Shown: one piece after another, positions 53,488 through 63,360 of the stretch
How the letters are laid out: each line of letters begins with the position of its first letter
Position numbering within the stretch: the first letter of the stretch is position 1
Assembly (NCBI GenBank): GCA_041941305.1
Contig: JBGTQJ010000022.1
Location: 75,518 to 139,517, forward strand
Direction: 5' to 3'
DNA: 64,000 nucleotides
From: JANSWP01 sp041941305
GTDB taxonomy: Bacteria > Bacteroidota > Bacteroidia > Chitinophagales > Saprospiraceae
Notes under the pieces: generated by a model
Seen by the model: only the letters and a program-made list of their open reading frames with translations
What the model was told of the DNA's origin: nothing
Databases searched by the model: none
Made by a program: the position numbers and the translations under genes

Positions 53488-56400
53488 TTATTTCTCAAAA
53501 TCACTACGGATGGTTTTTAATAGTATTTGTGTTAGCAAGAATTTTTCCGGTCTTGACTGTAAGATGTAATTTTCAATATTTGAAAACGGTAAAAATTTAG
53601 CATATTGAGATAAATCAGCAGGCTCTCCTTTACCCGAAGTAATAATTACACTTGGAATATGGTTTAATTTAATAGCCCTAATAAATTTATCAGCATTAGT
53701 TTCAATGCGTAGATCTGGAGTTGGAGATTCTGGTAATTCTTCACTTCCAAAAAACCTTTTTATTATGGAATGGTGAATAACCAGATTGCTAATTCTGAAT
53801 TGAAAATTACTCGTATTATTCAACTCAGTCGTATTCTTTGGATTGTGAAAGTGAATTTTTATTACTTTATCTCCAATCTCAACTTCAATTACAGATGGAG
53901 TGCCATCCAAATCTTCCTTATTTGCTTTTGGCGTTCTGAAAATATAGGAAGAAGATAGCCTTGAACTATCCTTAGTTGTCAGAAAATTAGTTTCTGATTT
54001 TTGATCGATACTGGTTTCTTTAATTTCAATTTTATCCGGAACAATAATATTTAGATTACTTAATCTTTGCCTGAATTGGTTATGGTTAACATAGTCTATT
54101 ACACGCTCATCAATAATCATTATTTTAGGAATAGGGTTTTCCAATAACTGTATTAAAAGTCGATTAAATGGATAAATATTTTTTTTATCTATAGGGTATT
54201 CCTTTAGAAGGGAATAAAAAATTTGCCCTCCACTTAAGTAATCTAAATAGAAATATTTTCCTTTTTTTTCATCACCATGTTCCTGACCATGCCGCAAATA
54301 GCCAATTGGAGGTAAAGTATCCTTATTCTTGGTCTTGTGAGTTCTGTCATATACTTTATAATGGTCTTGAATATCAGGAAGCAATTCTTCCTTCCAATCT
54401 CCATTTTGTAAAAGATGGTTTACATAAATATTCTGTCCTTCACCCATGTTTAAATCGACATTATCAGTAGGATTCAAATTTTCAATTGGTCGATAAATCA
54501 TAGGAAGTGTCTCTATTTGGTCAGCACGCTTAATATATAAAGTACAATACAGCTCTTTATATTTTTCAAATACTTTAGTAAAGTTTTCTACAAGTAAGTC
54601 ATTCATAGGAAAAGACTTATCTGCTTCACCAAGCCATTTTTTCAAAAAAGTAGTTTGCCCACTAAATGTTCTTTTGTCTACCTCACTGGTTCTTAAAATA
54701 TCAATTGCCTGGATACTTAACTTTTCCTTTCCATAAACCTCAATAAATTCGTCTAAAATAAATTTTTTAAAGGTTTGAAAGGTACCTCGGATAACACCTG
54801 TATCAATCAATTGATTTTTTTTATAGCCTTTTTCACTCAAACCCAAATCAAAAATTACTGGTTGGACTTTCCGCTCTCCTTTTATGCCACCTGGGATCAT
54901 CATTTGAAGCCATAAATCGTAAAGTCGAATTTTAAAAGCATCAAGTGGAGCAATGTTTTTTCTTTTCTCTTCTTTTTTAATAAGTGATTCAAATTCTGAT
55001 TGTTTGATAAAGTATATTCTCTGTTTAATAAATTTGACAAATTTGTCTAAATCATCTGTCAATTTTAAATCTTTCTTAAAAAAGAGAGATTCATCTCTCT
55101 TCTTATCAGGCAATACCAAAAAGAATCGATATGGATAAAACTCTATTATATGAAGAACATCCCTGATAATCCGTTCTAATTCATTTATACTTAGCTCATC
55201 ATTGAAAAATTTCTCTTCTAGATCTTGTAACAGGTTTAAAAAAGAATTTTCTCGTTCAGTTCTCTTCTCTCGACCTTTTAATCCTTGAGTATGTAAAACA
55301 TAAAAATCGTAATCAAGAGAGAAATCCAGCCTTTTGATAAAATCAAAATAACTTTCTATTCTACATCCTTTTTCTTCTCCATCAAAAAAAGCTTTCCATT
55401 CTTTTTTATAATACTTTTCTGTCGATGCTTCTTCATCATAAAGTATAATAAGTTCTTTGGGTTTTAATAGTTTTATTTTGTAACCCAACCGTGGTACTAA
55501 CTCCAATCCATCTGCTTCCCAAACAGCTGAAGCCTTAATAAAGCCTTTATTCTGATTGCTAATATCTTGAAGAATAATATTCTCCTTTTTACCGGGAAAT
55601 CCTCCAATAAGTTTAAGCTTTTGGTTGCTCAAAAAGCCTGCAGCAATTTTAGTTTCCGAAATACCAAGATAATTTTTCTGTAGTTCTCCATTATCATCAA
55701 TAAGTTGTTGTCGTAAAATACGATTTAAGCGATGGTGAACGGGGAGTTTAGGATCTGGTAATTTGTGTTTTTCATCAAATTCTTTATCTAAAATAGTTTC
55801 TTCAATAAAAGTACCATCACTTCTCAAGTCACTTGCATTTGTCCATATTTTGCATATAATAAAATTTTTATCTTTTTTTTCTTCCAATTCAATTTTAATC
55901 TCAAGGTTTTTACCAAACCTATCTTCCCTTTTTAATCTAATCCAATCGTGTTTAGCTGCATTTCGCATTATGTTTTCTAAAATAGTATAAAAAGCTTGAT
56001 AACCAATGACTCCTCCTGGAATTGCAATTAACATATCTTGATTGAGACGATCATCATTCTTATACCTGGTAAGGCGTTCACCAACTAAATAATTGATACC
56101 TACAACTTCTAATATTTCTGCTTCTTCCAGCGTCATTAAAACGGATTCATCTGTAAGTTCGCTATGCAACTTAATTATGCCTTCAACAATTATCCGCCTA
56201 CCCGCCGTTAAAAGAATCTTTTTATTTTCAGATACAGGATTTTTCAGAATAATATGTAATCCACGACCATCCAATTTAGAAGTATCTGGATGTTTAACCG
56301 AAGAGAGCAAAATAATTTCATTCACCTGTTCTTCACCTTTTTCCCCTTCATTAATAGATTGCCATATTACACCATAAACCTTTGTCCTCTTTCGATTTCC

Positions 56401-59352
56401 TTCTTTGAAGCAGTAGTTCTTTATTAGGCTTTTTTTTCCAACATCAATTGCCTCTTGGATATGTTCTGAACTATTAAGGATATTATTATTTATTAGGTGA
56501 TCTTTCCACTTACCTTCAGGGGATATCCTTAATTTTCTAAAATCAGCGAAAATTCTTTTACGAATTTTTATGACCAATTTTTGATGAATAAGCTTGCAAT
56601 CTTTTAATTCCTTTTCTTGATGCAATTCGCCCATTACACGAATCTGTAAACCCCTTTTGAAAGTTAATGATTCATCATCCTGATATCGATAATGGCCTAA
56701 TGGGAAATTACATACAAATTCATTATTCAAATTGTCTTTTTGAAAAGGATTATCTGGGTGCCTTTCAATAATAGTAATGACAACATTCTCTTTCGTATTT
56801 TTAATGATTTGGTTAACAAATCCATGAACAATAATTATTGTTCCTCTTTTTGGTTTATTTTTTCTATGTAATCCTTTTTTATAATCGTTAAACCAATTTC
56901 TTTCGACTACTTTTTCACCAAAATCAAACTCATAAGCAGTAATATCTTCAGTTTTCACCAAAGTATTTAATATGGTTCTTTGTAAATAAAACCGCATCAT
57001 TAAATCACTAGTAAACCACGCGGGGAAGGACCAACTTGGAAACTCAGATGCTACCTGAGCAATAAAATCCAGTCTTTGTTCCAAGTAGGTAAATAGTTGT
57101 TGATTGTCATATGGATTGTGAGCAATGTGACTTACAGTAGGCAAAACATGACTTCCTAGTCCATGAGAACCATTTCGAGAAATAATAGCAGCTACAGCTG
57201 CTTTTAGAGCTCGTTCTAAAAAATCTTTTCCTACAGATTCAACAACATTGACTTTATAAAAAATCAAATTGCAAACGCGGGCCAAATTCCGGTTTCTTTC
57301 ACGAATCAATTGTTTAATATTATGCAAGTTGTCAAAATTTGGAATTTGATTTTCAAATAAGATGATCCCTCCTGGCCCCTTACCAGCAGTTTGGTCTTCA
57401 ATAATTGAAGATGGGAAGTACATTAGATGATTTTTGTAAGGCTCCAAACTATGAACAGTAACAGCACATATTAAGGCTTGAATAAATTCTTTATAAATTT
57501 TTTGTTTGTCTTCTTCATGTGAAAATCCAAATCGCTCAAGTATTTCTAGGCTATTATTTTCTCCAGGTTTCAATTCAAAATCAGGAAAAGAAATGTTTAT
57601 TTTATAATGTGAAGAAACTCTATCAATATAACTTTTTCCAAATTCATATTCTAGAAGTTCTTTTCGATGTATTTCAAATTGCCTATACTTTAAAGTATTT
57701 CTATCCAAGTCGATTCCATTATTCCCAAAGGTTATCCATTTTCCTTCTTTGTCATTAAATATTTCCGGCAATAAAATGGTCATAAAAGTGACCTGGTTTT
57801 TATCATTTAAGGTCAATTTAAATCCTATCATCCCTTGAGATTCCCCATTAGTGAATATTTCTAATTTATGAAAAGGTCTTCCAGAGCCTTCACTAGATAT
57901 TTTCTTCTGTTCAAACTCCAAAATAGATGAGTTCGCCACCACAATTCTTACAGGAAAATTGTGTTGAGTTCTCGAAAAGAAGAATTCTTCCAGAGAAATA
58001 ATATCACCATTATTTGTGGACAAATATCTTTCAAAAACATTTTGTGTATTATCTGAAAATTCCTTTTCAACGCTTTCAGAATTTGGAATTTTCTGAAATT
58101 TATTTTGGGCGTATAAAATCGGGTATTTATAGTTATTTCTTATACGATCCCAGCCAACGATCGCACAATATTTTGTAACGAAGGGCAAAAAAGTATCATG
58201 AGTCAAAAGAAGGTCAAGGACTTTTTTTGCAAGGGTAGAGAATTCATGGTCATTAATCCTTTCAATTTTATTCATTAATTTTATAAACGACCATTGAATC
58301 GAATGATTTAGTTTATTGGTTCTATTGCCATAATCAAGATTAAACTTTTTTGCTGCAGTTAGTTCGATTTTTTTTTCTAAAACAAAAGATTGCTTGGACG
58401 GTTGGTGTTTAAAATCCAGCAAATCCTTATAATTAATATCTATTCCAATATCTAAACTACTTATCAATCCTCTTTTATCATTCCCACGTCGAATCCATTC
58501 TTGAATTATTTCATGACAGGAACATTCCAAAGTTTTAAAAGAAACTTTTACTTGACTGGATTTCTCAAAAGCACCAAAAAGATGTTGATCTAATACTTCC
58601 ACATTTGACATTCTAAGTTCTGGTTGCCAAAAAAAGGATTTACCACTACGGTAGGCATCCAATTCCTTCATGAAATCAAAAAAATGACAAAATGCTTTAT
58701 CCTTGTTTTGCAAAAGCACATTTTTTCGGTCAAATCGACAATCAAGAATTTCAAAATCATCATAAACACGTGCATATACAAAACATCCACCATGATTTAA
58801 TTGCATAAATAGATGATGGATCCACAATCGCCAATTTTGTTGAAAATGAAGTTGAAAACAACAAAAAATTAGGTCATACTTCAATTTTGGGGATTTTTCA
58901 AAATTTATTATTTCCTCCTGTCTAATAGTTTCGAATATTATTTTAATTGGAAATTTTTTAACCCCATTAATTAAAATTCCATCTTCGTTTTTGAAAGTTT
59001 CTTCAGGCTCTTTTGGTAATGATTCAATATTAGCTTTTTTAAATACGGATCTAAACTCTTTGAGAAATTCTTCCCTTTCATCCACTACTTCATCTTCCCT
59101 ATTTCGAAAAACATGACAATAAACAGCCTTTAACTTTTCGCCTTCTAATTCAAGAAGAAATGGAAGAAAGAAATCACGAGTGTGATTAATACTAAATGAT
59201 AAAATATTTAAGGTACCGCTATGTTGAGAAAAATCTTTAGCTAATTCTTCAAAAAAGTACTTAAACTTAGACTCATCCTCAGGAAGGCAATTTTTTTGAG
59301 AAAAGTTATTTATTTGATTTTTTATACTGATTCTTCTGTTTTGTGAGGTCAT
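53488..59352 (-). CDS. Giant GHKL-ATPase/histidine-kinase-like protein with methyltransferase-like N-terminus
   Basis: A 1,954-residue protein, first of a three-gene operon. About residues 1-225: a SAM-methyltransferase-like Rossmann region (YDLIFCCFQLHF, then LNHGGCFVYAR). Near 725-740: IISRNGSHGLGSH, resembling a histidine-kinase phosphoacceptor box (His730). About 1120-1260: a GHKL ATPase core with the N-box ENIMRNAAKH (Asn1131) and a G2-like LGISETKIAAGFL. About 400 residues separate the two boxes, far more than in normal kinases. Near 1735-1930: a receiver-like end with IMIIDERV (Asp-Glu instead of the usual Asp-Asp) and VIITSGKGEPADLSQ. No membrane segment. It should autophosphorylate or act as an ATP-driven switch, but none of this is proven. 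Length and order are unlike any family I know. Confidence 0.72.
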   Translation of the reverse strand: MTSQNRRISIKNQINNFSQKNCLPEDESKFKYFFEELAKDFSQHSGTLNILSFSINHTRDFFLPFLLELEGEKLKAVYCHVFRNREDEVVDEREEFLKEFRSVFKKANIESLPKEPEETFKNEDGILINGVKKFPIKIIFETIRQEEIINFEKSPKLKYDLIFCCFQLHFQQNWRLWIHHLFMQLNHGGCFVYARVYDDFEILDCRFDRKNVLLQNKDKAFCHFFDFMKELDAYRSGKSFFWQPELRMSNVEVLDQHLFGAFEKSSQVKVSFKTLECSCHEIIQEWIRRGNDKRGLISSLDIGIDINYKDLLDFKHQPSKQSFVLEKKIELTAAKKFNLDYGNRTNKLNHSIQWSFIKLMNKIERINDHEFSTLAKKVLDLLLTHDTFLPFVTKYCAIVGWDRIRNNYKYPILYAQNKFQKIPNSESVEKEFSDNTQNVFERYLSTNNGDIISLEEFFFSRTQHNFPVRIVVANSSILEFEQKKISSEGSGRPFHKLEIFTNGESQGMIGFKLTLNDKNQVTFMTILLPEIFNDKEGKWITFGNNGIDLDRNTLKYRQFEIHRKELLEYEFGKSYIDRVSSHYKINISFPDFELKPGENNSLEILERFGFSHEEDKQKIYKEFIQALICAVTVHSLEPYKNHLMYFPSSIIEDQTAGKGPGGIILFENQIPNFDNLHNIKQLIRERNRNLARVCNLIFYKVNVVESVGKDFLERALKAAVAAIISRNGSHGLGSHVLPTVSHIAHNPYDNQQLFTYLEQRLDFIAQVASEFPSWSFPAWFTSDLMMRFYLQRTILNTLVKTEDITAYEFDFGEKVVERNWFNDYKKGLHRKNKPKRGTIIIVHGFVNQIIKNTKENVVITIIERHPDNPFQKDNLNNEFVCNFPLGHYRYQDDESLTFKRGLQIRVMGELHQEKELKDCKLIHQKLVIKIRKRIFADFRKLRISPEGKWKDHLINNNILNSSEHIQEAIDVGKKSLIKNYCFKEGNRKRTKVYGVIWQSINEGEKGEEQVNEIILLSSVKHPDTSKLDGRGLHIILKNPVSENKKILLTAGRRIIVEGIIKLHSELTDESVLMTLEEAEILEVVGINYLVGERLTRYKNDDRLNQDMLIAIPGGVIGYQAFYTILENIMRNAAKHDWIRLKREDRFGKNLEIKIELEEKKDKNFIICKIWTNASDLRSDGTFIEETILDKEFDEKHKLPDPKLPVHHRLNRILRQQLIDDNGELQKNYLGISETKIAAGFLSNQKLKLIGGFPGKKENIILQDISNQNKGFIKASAVWEADGLELVPRLGYKIKLLKPKELIILYDEEASTEKYYKKEWKAFFDGEEKGCRIESYFDFIKRLDFSLDYDFYVLHTQGLKGREKRTERENSFLNLLQDLEEKFFNDELSINELERIIRDVLHIIEFYPYRFFLVLPDKKRDESLFFKKDLKLTDDLDKFVKFIKQRIYFIKQSEFESLIKKEEKRKNIAPLDAFKIRLYDLWLQMMIPGGIKGERKVQPVIFDLGLSEKGYKKNQLIDTGVIRGTFQTFKKFILDEFIEVYGKEKLSIQAIDILRTSEVDKRTFSGQTTFLKKWLGEADKSFPMNDLLVENFTKVFEKYKELYCTLYIKRADQIETLPMIYRPIENLNPTDNVDLNMGEGQNIYVNHLLQNGDWKEELLPDIQDHYKVYDRTHKTKNKDTLPPIGYLRHGQEHGDEKKGKYFYLDYLSGGQIFYSLLKEYPIDKKNIYPFNRLLIQLLENPIPKIMIIDERVIDYVNHNQFRQRLSNLNIIVPDKIEIKETSIDQKSETNFLTTKDSSRLSSSYIFRTPKANKEDLDGTPSVIEVEIGDKVIKIHFHNPKNTTELNNTSNFQFRISNLVIHHSIIKRFFGSEELPESPTPDLRIETNADKFIRAIKLNHIPSVIITSGKGEPADLSQYAKFLPFSNIENYILQSRPEKFLLTQILLKTIRSDFEK

Positions 59353-59632
59353 TTAGAAGTTGGTTTTCGTCCGGAATTTTATTGTGAACACAATATACAT
59401 ACTTTTACTATAGAATAAAATTTAGTGAAAAAACTGCGAGTTTAAGCCTTCCTATCAAAACGTAAATGAGAAAATACTTTAGGCCAATCTTAAAAAATAA
59501 AGCCTGTTTGAGAAACTGAAAACGTTTCAGTTTTTAAATAAACTCTCATCGCATATTAATTGTTAAAATATTCTTTTAGCCCCCTAAGTTAAAATGAAGA
59601 TGTTCTCATTTGGTAAAACACGATATTCAGTT
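59353..59632. other. Promoter region of the signalling operon, 280 bp
   Basis: AT-rich DNA upstream of the 1,954-residue gene. It includes GAAACTGAAAACGTTTCAGTTTTTA around 59512-59536, a short inverted repeat (CTGAAAACGTTTCAG) that could be an operator. No gene was recognised. Confidence 0.5.
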
Positions 59633-59803
59633 TTATTTTTTAAATAATAAACCTCTGGTGGGGTTATACCCAAACTTTGAAGCGTCCCATTGGTAATCCT
59701 TATGCTTTCCAGACTTCCTTTTCTTAGGCTTAATCAACAAAAACAAGCCCCAAAAAACTATCAAAAAAGCAAGTACAGCATATAAGTAAGTCCATTTTTT
59801 CAT
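59633..59803 (-). CDS. Tiny membrane protein, 56 residues
   Basis: Too short for a usual gene scan: 56 codons from ATG to TAA, with one membrane helix (residues 6-24, YLYAVLAFLIVFWGLFLLI) and a very basic tail containing KPKKRKSGKHK. The ATG overlaps the stop of the upstream 107-residue gene as ATGA, strong evidence for a real, translationally coupled pair. I recognise no family. The single helix with a basic tail is a shape seen in small holin-like, toxin-like or assembly proteins, but there is no specific match. Confidence 0.6.
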   Translation of the reverse strand: MKKWTYLYAVLAFLIVFWGLFLLIKPKKRKSGKHKDYQWDASKFGYNPTRGLLFKK

Positions 59804-60123
59804 CCTTCCTCTTTTATAAATTCACGAATCAATTCAATATCCATTTCAATTTCGCCTTTCAGTATTTTCTGAATGATTTCCATTTGTAGGTTGTGGCGCT
59901 TTTCCTTGCGCCTTTCTTCTCGGAATTTCTGCCATAAAGAGAAGATAACTACACTTACCCCACTTAGTGCAGTCAATACACCTCCGTCGCCCTCGATCGG
60001 AATGGAAAGTCCGGTAAGGATGGTTCCAAACAGACCGAAGGCACTCCATTTTTCCAATAATGCGTTGGTAAATAACGTCATCTTGTTTGATCTGCGAAGG
60101 TTAGGTGTGTATCCCGAAACCAT
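59800..60123 (-). CDS. Small membrane protein coupled to the tiny gene
   Basis: A 107-residue protein from the first ATG (MVSGYTPNLRR) or 93 residues from the internal ATG (MTLFTNALLEKW), which I find the likelier start as the extension is basic and unstructured. Two hydrophobic segments (AFGLFGTILTGLSIPI and LTALSGVSVVIFSLW) are followed by a highly charged helix (KFREERRKEKRHNLQMEIIQ). This layout recalls phage holin or holin-like proteins, without a specific match. Translation is coupled to the 56-residue gene through the ATGA overlap. It lies next to a recombinase remnant, so both may be leftovers of a mobile element. Confidence 0.62.
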   Translation of the reverse strand: MVSGYTPNLRRSNKMTLFTNALLEKWSAFGLFGTILTGLSIPIEGDGGVLTALSGVSVVIFSLWQKFREERRKEKRHNLQMEIIQKILKGEIEMDIELIREFIKEEG

Positions 60124-60292
60124 AGTAATGATCGGTTTTGTTTTTAGTGTTTTTGATCATGGGATATAATTGTTTTTCAGACATGATAAAGTAGGGTTGT
60201 TGGTGTTTTTTGGTTTCACAAACTCTTTTTACGAAGTCCAAAAAAACCAAAGCCTAAACGTGTAGTTAATCCTAATAGTAGGATTAGCTTAT

Positions 60293-60733
60293 CTAAAAGT
60301 GAGACTTGCTCACTGTAATTGCTTTTTCTTTTATCTCTCCAAAAAACACGAGTTGCAATTGATATTTTCGATACCATTTATCGTAGGTAGCATCTGTAAT
60401 CGTTCCTTTTTTAATGTACTTCTCCTCCAATTCCTCAATTTTCTTTGTGACCTCCATGCTTTTAGTCTCTAGATACCTCAATCTTGCACCCCAGAAATTT
60501 TCAATGATTTTTTCCAGCTCCACTTGAAGCTTTTTGATGAAGCGTTTAGAAAAGGATAAAGCCTTCACGATTTCCTCCATTTGGGGGTGGGCTTTTTTAG
60601 CGCTGTGGTTTTGCTTATCGCCATTGCAGCGATAATAATAGAAATAATCACCATGCCTTCCTTTTGAGCCTGCTCCTGTAAATTTATTCCTACATATCTC
60701 ACAGTGAATTAAGTAAAATGACCAATCTGGCAT
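60293..60733 (-). pseudogene. C-terminal remnant of a large serine recombinase
   Basis: A 146-codon frame that encodes only the end of a large serine (site-specific) recombinase: the zinc beta-ribbon with CEICRNKFTGAGSKGRHGDY and YYYRCNGDKQNH, then the long coiled-coil-like helix typical of the C-terminus (IKKLQVELEKII and MEVTKKIEELEEKY). Full-length enzymes have about 450-600 residues with an N-terminal resolvase catalytic domain. Here that domain and the middle recombinase domain are absent, and an in-frame stop precedes the ATG, so no strand exchange is possible. The remnant marks a former mobile element at this end of the accessory region. Confidence 0.85.
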
Positions 60734-61077
60734 ATGAAGTCATAAAACTTCGTTTTTATGTGAGAATAGGCGTTTAATATAACTCTTTAGGAGAAAACAA
60801 GCTTCATAGCCTTTTTGAAAGTGCCTGAAAGATCAGATCGTGGCCAGAAGCATTGTATTAGTCTGCATTTGATCGCAAAGTTTGGGCATATTAAACCGAA
60901 CTTTATCTGAAGTTGAGTTAAAAAAATCTGGGTTTTAACAACCGGGATTTTGCGATCCCTTATCGATTTAAAGCGCCTTCTTTTTCCATTGCATAAATGG
61001 AAAATACAAGTATCTAATTAATTCCTAATTTTAGCCCTCCTTATACTATTTTAATCAATAGAAATCAAATTTAAAAG
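60734..61077. other. Intergenic region, 344 bp
   Basis: Lies between the recombinase remnant and the intact DUF5916 gene and holds the promoter of the latter. The segment 60760-60960 shows several short inverted repeats but nothing that could be named. Confidence 0.5.
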
Positions 61078-63360
61078 ATGGTGAACACCCGATCAATCAT
61101 AATCCTGTTTTCTGTCCTTTTTTGGGCGTTTACTGATGGATATAGTCAAAACCAACCTGGTACGGAATTACATATTAAAAAGGCCATAGGCACCATAACC
61201 TTGGATGGGATATTGGATGAATCCGACTGGCAGACTGCCGATGTTGCGGATGATTGGTATATGAGCTATCCCGTAGATACAGTGAGCGCCCCTTTCCAAA
61301 CGGAAGCCCGTTTTACGTTCGACGACCAGTTCTTCTATGCATCCTTTGTTTGCTATGACGATGAAACACCAGACATTGTCAACTCGCTCAGGCGTGATTT
61401 TAAATACGACCTAAATGATAATGTTGGATTTGCAATTGGCCCATATAACGATAAATTGAATGGATTTTTCTTTGTCATCACCCCTGCTGGTGTTCAGATG
61501 GAAGGTACGGTTACCGGAGGGGGGACTGGTGATAATTCCTTTAGTACCTTTTGGGATAATAAATGGTATTCCAAAGTAGTTCGCTATGATGATAAATGGA
61601 TCGCCGAATTGGCTATTCCATTCAAAAGTTTTCGGTATAAAAGTAACGTCCGTGAATGGAATATCTCTATGGACCGTTGGGAGTTAAAAAGAAACCAAAA
61701 AACTAGTTGGATCCGCACTCCCATTCAATTTGTCACTGCTTCTTTTCCTTATGGAGGACAATTGATTTGGGATGATCCAATTCCTCCTGCTAAAACCAAC
61801 ATTTCTTTTATCCCCTATATCACTGCGAGTACTTCCGCCGACAAAGAAGTTGACCCAGTCGATCGAAATTCTGATTTCCAGGCTGGCTTCGATACTAAAA
61901 TAGCGGTCACACCGTCTTTAAACCTGGACCTGACTTTTAATCCGGATTTTTCACAAGTGGAGGTTGACGATCAAATCATTAACCTGACCCGTTTCGAATT
62001 TCGGTTTCCTGAAAGGCGCCAGTTTTTTTTGGAAAACAGTGATTTATTCGACTTAGCTGGTTATCCTGGAGCACGCCCATTTTTTTCCCGACGAGTTGGA
62101 TTAGCACGTGATTCCTCAGGTTTGTTTCGACAAGTTCCTATTATGTACGGCGCCAGGCTTAGTGGTTCGTTAAATGAAAAATGGCGGGTGAATGTTTTAA
62201 ATATGCATACGAAAGAGGAAACCGCTATTGGATTGCCTGCTCAAAACTATACCGTTGCGGCGATACAAAGAAATTTTTGGGCGCAATCTAACATTACACT
62301 TAGTTTCGTGAACAAGCAAAGTTTTGGAGTAGCACCAGGTGATTCCACTAAATTCTTCAGCGAAAACATTTTTCGTGAAATACAGGTGGGAACCAATACC
62401 GAATTAAGGCCAAATACCTATAATCGAGTTGTCAGTCTTGATCTGGAAATGTCGAGTAAAGACACTAAGTGGTATCACAGTTCCTTTATCAGTAAATCCT
62501 TTGATGATTTTAATACCCGGGAAAATCTTTCCGGATTGTTATTTGGTCGTTATTCAACTCGTACATTTAGTGTTTTTTCCGGATTTGCTTTTATCAACGA
62601 ATTTTTCAATGCGGAAGCAGGTTTTGTGCCCAGTGCACAGGTTTATCCTGGTCAGTATACTTTTTTTGGCAACGTAACCTATCAAATTTTCCCGAAAAAA
62701 GAATCCATTATTCGAATGGGACCATTCTTTAATTATGATCATACCTATATACCGGGAGGTACCAACACCGACCAGAGCTATCGACTTGGTTACCAGTTCG
62801 ATTTCATTAATGCTTCCTCCTTAGAGATGAGTTACAACTACGTTTACCAAAAGCTCACCAATAGTTTCAATTTATTGGATCCGAATAAATTCATGGGTTT
62901 TCTCGAAGGGGAGGAATATGATTGGAACGCCGTCTCCATTGGATACAGAAGTAATCCCAGAAAGAAATTTTTCTATCAAATCAGTAGTAGTTTTGGTGGT
63001 TTCTACAATGGCGAAAACTTTAACTTGAGTGGAGAGCTTACCTATCGTTACCAACCTTATGGGAATGTTGCTTTGCGCTTCGATTTCAATGATTTGCGAC
63101 TTCCAGAAAATTTTGGACAGGAACAATTATTTCTAATTGGTCCCCGTATCGACCTGACTTTTACAGACAAGATCTTTTTAACAACCTATGTTCAGTACAA
63201 CAACGTTTTAGACAATATCAACTTTAACGCCCGCTTTCAATGGCGTTATCAGCCGGCGTCGGACCTGTTTATTGTTTATACAGAAAATTATCTCCCTGAA
63301 GGCTTCGGGAGTAAAAATCAAGCACTTGTTCTTAAGCTGACCTATTGGTTGAATCTTTAA
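61078..63360 (+). CDS. DUF5916 outer-membrane-type protein with CBM9-like N-terminus
   Basis: A 760-residue exported protein. Signal peptide 1-23 (FWAFTDGYSQ). Residues about 35-235 form a carbohydrate-binding family 9-like domain (TITLDGILDESDWQTAD, RFTFDDQFFYASFVCYDD). The rest is the DUF5916 region, predicted as an outer-membrane beta barrel, with NPDFSQVEVDDQIINLTRFE and FPERRQFFLENSDLF, characteristic of the family. DUF5916 proteins are common in Bacteroidota, with unsettled function; substrate binding or uptake at the outer membrane is inferred from the fold. The gene is intact, with a degraded piece of it (positions 21087-21273) 40 kb upstream. Confidence 0.93.
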   Translation: MVNTRSIIILFSVLFWAFTDGYSQNQPGTELHIKKAIGTITLDGILDESDWQTADVADDWYMSYPVDTVSAPFQTEARFTFDDQFFYASFVCYDDETPDIVNSLRRDFKYDLNDNVGFAIGPYNDKLNGFFFVITPAGVQMEGTVTGGGTGDNSFSTFWDNKWYSKVVRYDDKWIAELAIPFKSFRYKSNVREWNISMDRWELKRNQKTSWIRTPIQFVTASFPYGGQLIWDDPIPPAKTNISFIPYITASTSADKEVDPVDRNSDFQAGFDTKIAVTPSLNLDLTFNPDFSQVEVDDQIINLTRFEFRFPERRQFFLENSDLFDLAGYPGARPFFSRRVGLARDSSGLFRQVPIMYGARLSGSLNEKWRVNVLNMHTKEETAIGLPAQNYTVAAIQRNFWAQSNITLSFVNKQSFGVAPGDSTKFFSENIFREIQVGTNTELRPNTYNRVVSLDLEMSSKDTKWYHSSFISKSFDDFNTRENLSGLLFGRYSTRTFSVFSGFAFINEFFNAEAGFVPSAQVYPGQYTFFGNVTYQIFPKKESIIRMGPFFNYDHTYIPGGTNTDQSYRLGYQFDFINASSLEMSYNYVYQKLTNSFNLLDPNKFMGFLEGEEYDWNAVSIGYRSNPRKKFFYQISSSFGGFYNGENFNLSGELTYRYQPYGNVALRFDFNDLRLPENFGQEQLFLIGPRIDLTFTDKIFLTTYVQYNNVLDNINFNARFQWRYQPASDLFIVYTENYLPEGFGSKNQALVLKLTYWLNL

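Noticed and set aside
47501..59352. Type VI or contractile injection system
   Set aside because: No sheath, tube, baseplate or AAA ATPase could be recognised in the three genes.
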